From Delphinus delphis (taxonomy: Eukaryota > Chordata > Mammalia > Artiodactyla > Delphinidae): a DNA stretch of 64,000 bases. This document shows positions 17,737 through 28,730 of the stretch, in pieces. Numbering within the stretch: the stretch's first letter is position 1; every line of letters starts with the position of its first letter. The position numbers and the translations under genes are program-made. The notes beneath the pieces were generated by a model. The model did no database searches, had not been told where the DNA came from, and saw only the letters and a list, made by a program, of their open reading frames with translations. The stretch covers positions 77,317,281 through 77,381,280 of the forward strand of contig NC_082699.1 of NCBI RefSeq assembly GCF_949987515.2, written 5' to 3'.

Positions 17737-18106
17737 CGGGGCTTCCCTGGTGGCGCAGTGGTTAAGAATCCACCTGCCAACACAGGGGACACGGGTTCGA
17801 GCCCTGGTCCGGGAAGATCCCACATGCCGTGGAGCAACTAAGCCCATGCGCCACAACTACTGAGCCTGTGCTCTAGAGCCCGCGAGCCACAACTACTGAG
17901 CCCACGCGCCACAACTACTGAAGCCCGTGCGCCTAGAGCCCACGCTCTGCAACAAGAGAAGCCACCGCAGTGAGAAGCCCGCACACCACAACAAAGAGTA
18001 GCCCCTGCTCGCCACAACTAGAGAAAGCCCACGTGCAGTGACGAAGACCCAATGCAGCCAAAAATAAATAAAATAAAATAAAATAAATAAATTTATTAAA
18101 AAAAAA
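17737..18106 (+). mobile_element. Long CHR-family SINE (CHR-1-like) with internal repeats
   Basis: The element has the tRNA-Glu-like head (ggggcttccctggtggcgca, then gggttcgagccctggtcc). Its body is longer than in the other copies, contains three imperfect repeats of a gccacaactactgag unit (17844-17925) and ends in (AAATA)n plus poly(A). It is flanked by the 10-bp direct repeat aagaacctcc at 17727-17736 and 18107-18116. The longer body and different tail mark an older or separate CHR subfamily. Antisense to TRAPPC9. Confidence 0.93.
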
Positions 18107-18911
18107 AAGAACCTCCTGGATATCTCTGTACAGATGGGCAATGGCCAAAACTGGCCACACCTTCCACATTTGGAACAACGTGAGGTCATCCACTGTCTCA
18201 AGTCCGGGCATGACGGAGACAGCTGGAGAGGACCCACTACGCCAGCCAGGGCAGTGGTGCAAGGCTTCCCGCTCGGACTCCCCATTGACACCACACATTT
18301 CTCATTTTCTTCGAGAAGCTCAGGTTTGAGGAATTTGTAAGGAGGTTATGGGCCTGGCGATTACATCAAGTGAGACAGAAGATTCAGGACGTGGCTGTGA
18401 ACCCGGTGAGATCACGGAGCCGCATCCTGATGGGCATCTGGGAGGCTGGCCTTGCCCTGCTTCACAAACCAAGAAAAACTGCCCTGATAGCGTGGCCTCT
18501 AAGCCCCTTTTTGAATAAACACCTGAAATCCTTCCTCAAATACAATTAACTTAAAAGCTGGAGTTTTAAAAGTACCAAGGCCACTCAAAACGACTCCAAG
18601 CTCATCCTGACTGGAGGGTTTCGATCCTTATCAATTAAAGCAGCCTCATCCACCCTGGCTCTCTGCCAGGCTGAAGCTCAAGGTCAGCTCATCAAAGAAA
18701 CAATCAGTTCATCCCCACCCCACCCCCGTCTCACCCCAAATTAAAGACCCACTGGTTTCCTGTAAATGGCATCTAAACTCTACCCCAATTTCTTCTTTAA
18801 TAATTCACAACTTGTAGCGTGTGAACAATCTACAGGATTATTAGTGGCTTTTGCGTACATTATTGTTTTTGTGAATTCTGTAAGGAGTAACATGAACTTC
18901 CCTCTGCTTTA

Positions 18912-18964
18912 AGACTGCCAAACCCATATCCGGACAGTAGTAACGGATATGGGTTTGGCAGTCT
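18912..18964. repeat. Perfect 20-bp inverted repeat with 13-bp loop
   Basis: The left arm agactgccaaacccatatcc (18912-18931) is exactly complementary to the right arm at 18945-18964; the loop is ggacagtagtaac. Pairing stops abruptly at both outer ends. In transcript it would fold into a 53-nt hairpin with 20 uninterrupted pairs. No terminal-repeat family was recognised. It may be a foldback-templated insertion, a MITE remnant or a short hairpin RNA source. Confidence 0.97.
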
Positions 18965-19904
18965 CCTGGCACATGGGATCTTGGCATGTTGACCATCACT
19001 GAGTCCCTGGCCCTTAGCATTGAGCCAAGCACATCTTAGGCACTCTATAAATATCTGATTAGTTGAATTTCAGAACAGAATTAAAACAGGGATCTATATT
19101 GGCCCTTTTTTAAATTAAATTGCACACAACTTTTGGGTGAACCCAGTTCATGCTCCCATGCTACACAGAACAAGTAAATATTTTCCTATAAATTGATGAA
19201 ATGCCTTTATTGTCAAAAACAAGGAAAGTCCTCACCAGAAAAAAAAGGCTCCACTCATCTCTTCCAAAACCAGAAGTATAAATATGAGGCACCACCAACA
19301 TGAAATTAGCTCATGTCTAACAGTTCTCTCCAGCAAGTCTGATCATTTACTCATGAATATGGGCATTTTTCAGGAGCTTCGGTCTTCAAAGCCCTTCCTA
19401 TAGCTACAGGGGGTGTCTTGCAATGACTGACTTGAATTTTTGTTTTGAATTAAACTGACTTAAACATTAAGTCCATGTTTTCCAGGCATAGGTCCTTGAA
19501 ACATTTGGTTAGAACATTAAAATAGTCCCAGACTAGTTTTCTAAGAAAAAACATTGGCCGGGTCCATGGGTACTGTGTCAGCCCTCTCCCGAGAGAGACG
19601 AGGAACACTGATTGTGTGACAGAGCAACAATCCCACACGCAGTGTGAACACAACCATTCCACACAAAGTCACCTACCCTGCTCCAGGTCCTGACTGAACA
19701 CCAGTAATATGGGTCTGCCACCCTCAGTCAGCATCACAGAGCACCTACCATCACCCTTTTTTTTCTCCTGAGAATATAACTTTGAATTCGCTGCTGCCTG
19801 ACTCTTGCCAAAAGCTGACTTATGAGAAATCACCTTCATGAAGGAGTGCTTGATGTATAAACAGTCCGTCCATTACACTACGTATGGCTGGGACAGTCCA
19901 GACT

Positions 19905-20285
19905 GCTGTATTAGACTGCTCGTCTTAGCTCAGGCTGCTCTAACAGAATACCATCGTCCAGGCATCTTAAACAACAATACTCATCTCTCACAGTCTGGAG
20001 GCTGAAGTCTGAGACCAGTGTGCTGGCATGATCGGGTTCTGCTGAGGGCCCTCTCCCTGGCTCACAGACATGGTCACTGCATCCTCATGTGGAGAAGAGA
20101 AAGAGCTCTGGTCCCTTCATCTCCTTATAAGGGCACTAATCCCATCATGGGGGCCCCATCCTCGTGACCCCATCTAAACCTAATCAGCCCCCAAAGGCCT
20201 CACCTCCAAATATCATCCCACTGGGGTCAGGTCATTGGCAGATGAATTTTGGGGGGACACAGTCCACAGCAGAGCTGCATGTTTG
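19905..20285 (-). mobile_element. MaLR (MLT1/MST-like) solo LTR, minus orientation
   Basis: Read on the plus strand it shows the reverse complement of the MaLR LTR: a cagactgct-like head with gctctaacagaataccatcg, then acagtctggaggctgaagtc, tataagggcactaatcccat, cacctccaaatatcatccca and gaattttggggggacaca. No internal coding region is attached, so it is a solo LTR relic. It lies in the same orientation as TRAPPC9 transcription. The subfamily is not resolved. Confidence 0.75.
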
Positions 20286-23052
20286 GACCACACTGCTCTG
20301 TCCTCTGGGAGAGCTGGGTGTACCCAACCCCCTCTGGCATCAAGCCTGTAGTTTGCACTGAGGAATGTCACGAACAAAACAACCATGAGAACCTGCTTCA
20401 GATTTTTGTAGGGATATTTTTGAGGACATTATTCAATATGTTCCCTTTAAGAGAACCCACAAGAGGGGTTTCCACAAGCCTCCTTACTGTGAAGAGGTGT
20501 ATTTCTCCAGTGTGACTCGTTTGTGTCTGCTTATGAGACAGAGAGTTTTGTAACCAATCACATTTCCCCCTATACCCATTGTTAGTTAATTATTGACATA
20601 TGATTAACAGAATCATGCTTTTCCCCCATCTCCAGCCATTATGTAGGACCCTTACTTACCTTTCACTCTGGTGACTTTATTTTTAACATAACATTTCTAT
20701 GAGCTGCCTCAAATGTTTTATGAAAACACGGCAAAATGTGTACCTGCATCACAATTACTTGAAACCATTCTGGGGCGAGCCCAGTTCATGCTAGACTAAG
20801 ATCTGAAGGGCAAGCTTATTTGTTGATGAGAATAGATGGGAAAGAAGCTTCCTTCCCCTTTCTCTCCCGCCCCAGCAATTCAGCCCTGAGTCCATTACAG
20901 AGGGCAAAGCCAGGTACGCATCTGAGCAGGCGACAGGGCAGAGGGCATGCTGGCCGGAGTGGGGCAAGAGGGGCCTGGGGGGCTGGGGCAGCAGCACAGC
21001 CTGGCCATCAGAGCTCCCCATGGGGAGGGAGGTCAACCTGATAACCACTGGTAACCAGCAGGGGAACTGACCAAATGAGTAACCATACTGAGGCTAATGG
21101 GAGACAGGTTTCCCCCAGTCTGAGAAGGGAGTTACAGATTTCAGAAAAGTAGAAGGATCCCGTAAGATGTTGGGTGGAACTGGAGGTATCAGTATGAACT
21201 CACGGTTTCCAATACACAGAAATAGATGCAGAAATAACCATGGACATGAACATGCAGTGAGTAACGTATGTATATAAATAGATATTGCCTAGTTCTATCC
21301 ACTGCGAGCAGCAACACCCCAATGGTAAGGAGCACACACAGCACCCAGATCTTAACTTAAATTCCATTCTCCACTGAAAGGACCAGGGCTCTTGGAAGAA
21401 ATGGCTAACGCAGGGCTGGGAGCAGGGACTCAGATCTGAGTCCACAACCCCAACAGAGGCAGTGGAGAGCAAAGGGCATTTGTGGAGGCTCCTGAAAGAA
21501 AGAAGCTTCGTCTTTCCCCCACAGGTGTTGCCTCTCTCTTCTCCCGGACACTGCAGGATGAGGAGCTGCGGCTGCCCCCATGATGCCACCCGGGGCCTGA
21601 GACTAAAGCCTCACTGCAGAGGGCACAGCTGAGAGGGGAGAGAAGACAGGTTCTGATGAGGTGGCCTGAAGCCTGGCCCCAGCCCTGCCCGAATCCCTCT
21701 CCTGGACTTTGTAGGTGTGTGTGCCATAAATTCCCTTTTGCCTAAGATAGTCTGGGTCAAGTATTCTGCCAACTGCTATGCAAAGAACTCTGATGGGTAG
21801 ACCTGTTCATTCACCAAACACACATGAGCACCCAAGGGCTACAAAGACAAAGAAAGCCCTCTTCAGGTAGCCCTCAGTCAAAAAGAACAAAGATGTATTG
21901 TATAATCAAGTTCTGTAAATGAAACAGAAGAAAGACATAAGAGATACTGCTGGCTGGCTAACCCAGCACCATTTCTAACCCCCTTCTCCTTATCCCACCT
22001 ACAGTACAGAGACTGGGAGAGTTAAACATGTATTTCCTCAGCCTCTCTTACAACTAGCGGTGCCACGAGATGCACTCCTGGTCAAGGAGACTGGGGCAGA
22101 AGCCTACTATGAATCCGTCCAGATCATTTTTGCTTTCCTAGTAAACAAAAGATAGGTTCCCTGGCCCTGCCCCTTCTTCCTTCATCCTGTCTTGGATGTT
22201 GATGTGTTATCTGGAGCTGCAGCAGCTATTTGGTCATCAGGAGGTAAAGAAGGAGTTGCAGAGAGGCCACCTGTCTCCAAGTTCTTAATAAATAAGAAAA
22301 ATCACCTCTTATTTGTGATCCACTGCTAGGTTTTCTACTCTTTGCACTGAAATAATTGGTAATTTATACAGAAGGTGTAATTATTTCTATCTGGGTGGCT
22401 CTAGAAAAAGGCTTTCTGGAGGAGATAATCCTTGAACTAAATCTTGAAAGATGCCTGAATGTCACCAGGCAGAGCAAGGGAGGGAAAGGCGCTGCAAGCA
22501 GAAGGTGGAGCCTGAGCAGAGGAATGAAACCCCCCGCACATTCTGCCTACTCAGTGATTCCAGAAGGGCGTGCAGGGCTGGGCGTCCAGGAAGGGGCTCA
22601 CAGTCAGTCTGGAGACAGAGCAGGCCGCAGATGGTCTTGTAAGCCACTCAAAGCAAGCGAGGTGCAGGCGCCCCCCCGGGCCCGTGCGCAGGGGTGAACA
22701 GTCTAGGAAAGTGGGCCCTACCGGATGCGGGTAAGTGCGAGCGCCACAAGGCCTGGTTGGCCTCCACTGCACAGAGGGCCACGTCTCGGCCATGGAACCC
22801 GGCAGACACGGGTTTGCGGGGCTCTGCTGGCAGACAAGCACGTGACCATGGCAGTTCTCCGATGGCCCTGGCCTGATTCCCTGGTCTATAAAACACACTT
22901 CACAGGCGATGGCTGCGACTTAACGAGATGACAGACCAGATACACAGCCAACCCAAACCAGGAACTCTTCTAAAGATCTGCATCCCTGATCAGACCAAAG
23001 ACAGACGCTGGGAGCGAAGCTCACCTTCCGCACCCCGGCCAGCCTGTCCTAC

Positions 23053-23179
23053 CTGACGATGGGAAGTTTGGTGAAGGGCACCGGGGGCAGTGTGAGGCCA
23101 TCGGGGAGGGTGATGAGCTCCATGGTTCCGGGACACTTGGAGGTATAGTTCTCCAGGCTTTGCGTCACATCCTTTTTTT
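23053..23179 (-). CDS. TRAPPC9: TRAPPC9 internal exon B
   Basis: This 127-bp exon encodes [20 protein letters not shown], then a proline-rich stretch with [10 protein letters not shown] and TKLPIV. It enters with two bases completing a Glu codon and leaves with AG, the first two bases of an Arg codon (phase 1 to 2). The acceptor is ttttctcatcag, directly followed by seven A residues; the donor is gtagga. The A7 run at the exon start encodes the Lys-Lys pair and is a slippage-prone site that should be checked for sequencing error. The segment links the helical middle to the beta-rich C-terminal half of TRAPPC9. Compared with the human protein as I remember it, a few residues around the [10 protein letters not shown] segment differ, which is plausible for a cetacean orthologue but is from memory. 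Confidence 0.97.
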
Positions 23180-26100
23180 CTGATGAGAAAATAAAAACAA
23201 AATAAAGGTTAATTAAACCAAAGAAAAGGGGGAGTGGGGGGGGTTGTTTTGCTCTATTTTATTTTTTTGAGCAAAAATAAAATTCTTAACCCAAATACTT
23301 AACAGTCCAGTGAGTCCAGTCTTCTGAGAGAAATAAAGGGGCAGTGACCAAAAGAGACAAAAAGAAAATAGCAGCTTTATTCAATTTACTTAAATAATCA
23401 CTAGCAGCTGCTCCATTTAAGGGCCTGTGGATAAAAAGGAAATTAAGTCACCATCTTCTAGGAGATTTCATTTTCTAAGATAATAAATCCTTATCAAATT
23501 CCAAGAAGGTCAATGGGCAGGCAGGACTGGAGAATATTTTATTACTTAATAAATATTTTTCCAGCAATTACTAGGTACCAAGCAAAATGCCAGGCCCTGT
23601 CCCCAAGGAGTGTACAGTCCATCTGTATAACAGATATTTAAGCAAATAATTACAAACCAGTATTTTTATGTAAAAGTAGAGCTTTGTGAGATAAGGCTGG
23701 TTTTCTCCACCCCATCCCTGTCCCTTTCACTAGGAGGGAGGAGAAGAGGATGCAGGTAATAGTGAATAATGTTTGCTTATCACCCATGACGCACCCTAGA
23801 CACGTGCTCACGGGCTCTGTAATACTCCGGAGCTCAAGGGCGCTTCCAGCTGGAAAACTCGAAGTAACTCGGAAAGGCAGGCATCACTGTGCCCATTTTG
23901 CAAACGAGAAAACCGAGCCCAACTGAAGTTAAAGTCGTGTCAAAAATCCCGTGTTTGGCCCTCAGCCTGTGATCTCCACACTCCCACACTGTTTGGAAGA
24001 ATTAAGGAGTCAGGGATCGGGGGTTCACTCCTGGCCTGTTTCCTGTCACTGCTGGCAGGGAGGGTGGAGGACCTGGAGAGAAGAGGGACAGAGCGGCACA
24101 GCCATGGGGGCGAGACTCTGGGCCATGAAGTTAGACCAGGTTCCAGTACATGGCTTGGTCTTTCCCCATCTGTGGTGTGACCACCTGATGGGAAACCTTA
24201 ACCTCCCATCTAAAGAATTTCTAAGGGTGAATTAAAAACAGTGGCTGGTGGACATGAGACTGAGCTCAGAGGAACGATGGCACTGTCACCACTGTCATAC
24301 CGGTGCCTGCAGGGAATTCGAGGACGTCACAGAGAGTGGTGCAGGCTGCGCGGTGAGGCTGCTGGCTCCACTGACCGGCGACCATACAAAACAAGATCCA
24401 GGCAGAGAATGACTAGATCTCAGGCACATACATTAATGGGTTAACTGTGCCACAGGGCTTTTCTGTGTCTAAGCATCATTCCTTAGAGAACAGGGGGGCA
24501 GAAAAGCAACCAGAATTAATCTAGATACGACACAGTAATGTTAATTTGCAGCATGAACAAAATTCTTTAAATAATCAAATCATCTTCAATTTACAGGTGA
24601 CAAATCTCCCAAGGGGCTCCCGCTGATAACATGTAAGTGACCTAATTTGCCTAATGTTGGGTAGAGCACTCGTGGTTTAGGTACCTTATTATAAGGCTGA
24701 ATTATGCCCTCCCAGTAAACCCTGCTGAAATGAAGAAAGGAATGAACCTATTAATGATGCCCGGTGCCACCTGCAAAGTTACCCAAGAAGGAACAGGACC
24801 CGGGGTGTTCTGCTCAGCTGGCTGCACAGAACAGGACGGACACGCGGGGACGCACTGCAGGATCTCCTTCTGAGAATCTCCCGTGTCTGTACTTTAGCCT
24901 CTTCTTCTGGACACTGTTCCCTGGAAGACTTTCCCATGTGGGGTATAAGACTGGCTGTGGAAGCCAGGTGAAGCGGTCAACGCCCCATATGCATTTAGTC
25001 CCCTCGGTTTCAACAGGGCCCTGCTCTCCAGCTGTGCCTGTGACTCCAGCACATATGCTTTCTTTTTACTCCGTCAGGTGAAATACTAATCTTCTGCGGA
25101 GACAGCAGAGGGACAGCCACCTGCTTCCGGAGCAGAGAAGGAGATCTGGGGACACAATCAACTCATGAGATGCTTTACAGCTAATTCTCCCACCGTCACG
25201 GCCCTCGTCACATCACCCCCAGAGCACCGCTGCCTTCTGGGGCCTCTTCCCTGCCTTCCCACTACCTGACAACTTCACTGTCACTTTAGTGGGGTTTCCA
25301 GGGTTAAATGCTTATGTTCAATTGTCAGTGTGGTCCATCCGTTAGAAAGTTCTCATCAACCTTCCTCCTGACAGAGCTGAGCACCTGCTGTATGTTGTTG
25401 CCCAGATCTATTTTTATCAAGGATTCTAAAGTGGTAATTTTTTAATTCTCTAATTAAAAAGGATTTTCCCTCATCAACCGTTTGGTGATCCTGAAACAGA
25501 CGACACAGAAAGGAGGGCTGACAAATGAGTCTGTCCCTTCATTTACTGGAGAGAGAACTGGTGTCCCTACCACCTCCAAAGATGACCAGTAAGTCGTATA
25601 TGACTCAGTATCACTATGCACTGGTGGATTTTTATATATTTGGTATTTCAGTTGGCTTCCATCACATTCTTTTTTGATGTTCAAACTGTCCCATGTTCGG
25701 CAGCCCTTGCAGGTTGGTTCCTATGTCTTTAGAGAAGGCCCAAGATTGTCAACAGCTTGCTATCTTTCTAGCTCATTTCCAGCCTCAGGTCTAGAATCTA
25801 TTTTCCAAGGAGCGCAGGATCCTTTCAGTGTTTAGAGATCGGAATCTGGAGGCTGGGTGCTCAACGCCACCAGATTCTCCTTGTCTCTCTAGGTCTTGAC
25901 AAAACACAGGTCCACTTACCAAATTTTTTAAGTGGTGAGACTGTGATTTTTTCTTTAAATTTTGTTTAAGTTCTGACAGCTAAAAATCAAGGTCATTGGA
26001 CTACAAGTTCCTTAAAGGGAAAGCATCTTGTCACCTTTTTTGGTTTTCCCCTAATTTGTCAAGAGTATTTAGATGACAAAAGGTGTTAAAGAGCTATGTG

Positions 26101-27415
26101 TTAGTCGGCTGGCCTCATTTATCCAAAGAGGTAGGACAGAATCAATCTGTGGGCAAGAGTAAAATAAAATAATAAAATGAGAGAAACAGCCATTGATTCA
26201 CCAACAGAAGCCAGGCTGTGCAGGCTGACCACCTCCTCACCTTTTCTTTGTGCACCTTACCGCGGTGGGAACCACAAAGGAGCTCTGGGTGCTACGTGTC
26301 GATACTAAGGACCGTGGCCCCCACCGAGGTGATTCTTCTCCAGGTATTTTCTACTTCAACAAGCAGCTGAAATAATCATGTGATGCATTCCACCACTCAC
26401 TACTACTCGTATCACTTTTTCTTCACTCATCAAGTTACTGCTTTCCTTCCTCTTCGTTTAACCTTACCTGACTTTACTCATTCAAGCCCTCATCCACTCA
26501 GCTTTCATCAAACACCTACTAGGCGCCCACAGCATTGAGCACCGGGCACACAGAAGCATGACAGGCTCTACTTTTGGGGTGTCCCGAGTTGAAAGAGCAC
26601 ACAACGTCAAAAGAGGACATTATGACTCCTTATCAGTGACTTTACAGAGGCAGGATCAAAGTCTGGGAGAAGAGCACACGAGACACGTAATTTGGCCAAA
26701 GAAGGTTTTATAGAAGAGGCAACATTTGGTCTTTGCCAAGGGTCCTGGGACTCAGAGCAAAAACAATGAGTGCGTTATCTGGACGTTTTGCTATGTTTTA
26801 AGGAAAATATGACAAAAATACGGACAGAGGATGAATAATGACATATCATTATAAGCTGTACATACACAAGAGAACTTGACGGAGAAGCTGTCTGAGGCAT
26901 GTGCGAGAGGGAATCGGCTAAGGCTGGTAACGTCTGTGGACATCAAGGGCTGAATGGTGCGGCAGCACGGGGACCTGCATGGGAACGGCGACGGGACTGC
27001 CGCAGGCGAGGACGGTACAGGCTTTGCGGTACACTGACTGTCAAATCTTGATACTTCACACAGGTCTACAATGCGGGACCTTCTCTGGAACACAGGACTC
27101 CTCAGAGGCTTGTGACAGTTGCTGTAGAAATTTCACTACTGACAACAGATGATGAATACACGGTTGCTGGGCAGAAAAGGAGGCTTCGTGTCCAAGGGAA
27201 GAAATGTAGAAACACTCAGACAAAGAATGACAGACTAAGCTCAGGTCTGCTGCAGGCAGTTTTCACTTCTACAGCACGTCCACAGGGGCCAGCACTGTTC
27301 TTAGCACAAAGCGCTGCAGAAACACTTGCAGTCCTTACCCACAATTACGCATACTGAGCCGTGCTCTGCACCGAACCTTGTACTAGGCTCTCCAGAGTAT
27401 AAAATCTCCAAGGCA

Positions 27416-27609
27416 GGGCTTCCCTGGTGGCGCAGTGGTTGAGAGTCCGCCTGCCGATGCAGGGGACACGGGTTCATGCCCCGGTCCGGGAAGATCCCGC
27501 ATGCCACGGAGCGGCTGGGCCCGTGAGCCATGGCTGCTGAGCCTGCGCGTCCGGAGCCTGTGCTCCGCAACGGGAGAGGCCACAACAGTGAGAGGCCCGC
27601 GTACCAAAA
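27416..27609 (+). mobile_element. CHR-type tRNA-Glu SINE
   Basis: Head gggcttccctggtggcgcag, tRNA-like boxes (ggttgagagtccgcctgcc; gggttcatgccccggtcc), CHR body and the closing gagaggcccgcgtacc. The A tail is very short (five A) and no clear target duplication is visible, unlike most other copies. Antisense to TRAPPC9. Confidence 0.94.
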
Positions 27610-27929
27610 AGCAAGGGATCCTGCGACACAGCAGAACTTCAAAATTTTTTCATGCAAAATAGGCATACCCTCCCACAAAATTCCTGTCCTGGAGGGAGAG
27701 CTTGGGCATTATTATCTCCCTTTTAAAGGTGATAAAAATGAACTCAGGGACAACCTGGGAAATTTGATTGTGGAATAGTGCTAAATGCTACCAAAAATAA
27801 TTATTAATGTTTGGGTATAACATTAACATTGTGGTTATATTAGGAAATGTCCCTTTTTTTTAGCAATGCATACTAAAGAGTGAAGGTGTAAAATGAAATG
27901 ATGCCTCTGGGATTTTCTTTAAAATAATT

Positions 27930-28060
27930 CAACAAATAGAAAAAGTCAGAGATGAAGTAAATATATAAAGATCTTGATAACCATCGAATCTGGGTGACTG
28001 TTACATGCGGATTCATTTTATTGTTCCTTACACCTCTGTTTGAAATTATTTCATAGTAAA
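27930..28060 (+). repeat. Ancient repeat tail, same family as 5380-5545 and 61195-61300
   Basis: Shares tctgggtgactgttacatg and the closing tttgaaattatttcatagta with the copies elsewhere in the window. Probably an old L1M-like 3' end; class uncertain. Confidence 0.45.
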
Positions 28061-28354
28061 AATACTTAACGCACTTGAAGAAGTGAAATGATTTGCTCGA
28101 GGTCATACAGAGAGGAACAGATTTGAGACTCAGATCCCAGCTGACTGAGTCTTCCCATCCCCACAGATTAGGCCTGACCACAGAGAGCCGGAGCTACCAA
28201 AACAGATAAAAGAGCTCAAGGCCATGGTGGCTGCTAACCTTTGTTCCATGTGCCAAACTGGAATGAAGCCTGTGATCAATCTGAACGTTCTCCTAAGCAC
28301 ATGACTTGGTCAGTGGGAAGTGATGACTCCTTAATTAATTTCACTAAAAATCAA

Positions 28355-28730
28355 CTGCCTTAGTCTACTCTGGCTGCCATAACGAAAGACCATGGATGGT
28401 AGCTTAAACAATAAACATTTACTTCTCACAGTTCTAGAGGCTGGGAAGTCCAAGATCAAGGTGCCAGTGGATTCAATTCCTGGTTTTCAGACATCCACTT
28501 CTCACTGTGTCCTCACCTGGCCTTTCCTCAGGTGCATGGGCACAGAGGGAGAAAGAGCTCTGTGTCTCCTCCTCTTCTTGTAGGGCACTAATCCCAACGT
28601 AAGAGTCCCACCCGCTTGACCTAATCTAAACCCAATCACCTCCCAAAGACCCCACCTCCAAATACAATCACACTGGGAGTCAGGACTTCAATACATGAAT
28701 TTGGAGGGGACACAAACATTTAGCCCATAA
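28355..28730 (-). mobile_element. MaLR (MLT1/MST-like) solo LTR, minus orientation
   Basis: Same motif order as the copy at 19905: tactctggctgccataacg, ttctcacagttctagaggct, gtccaagatcaaggtgcca, cactaatcccaacgtaag, cacctccaaatacaatcac and gaatttggaggggacacaaa. Solo LTR with no internal region, same orientation as TRAPPC9. Confidence 0.78.
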
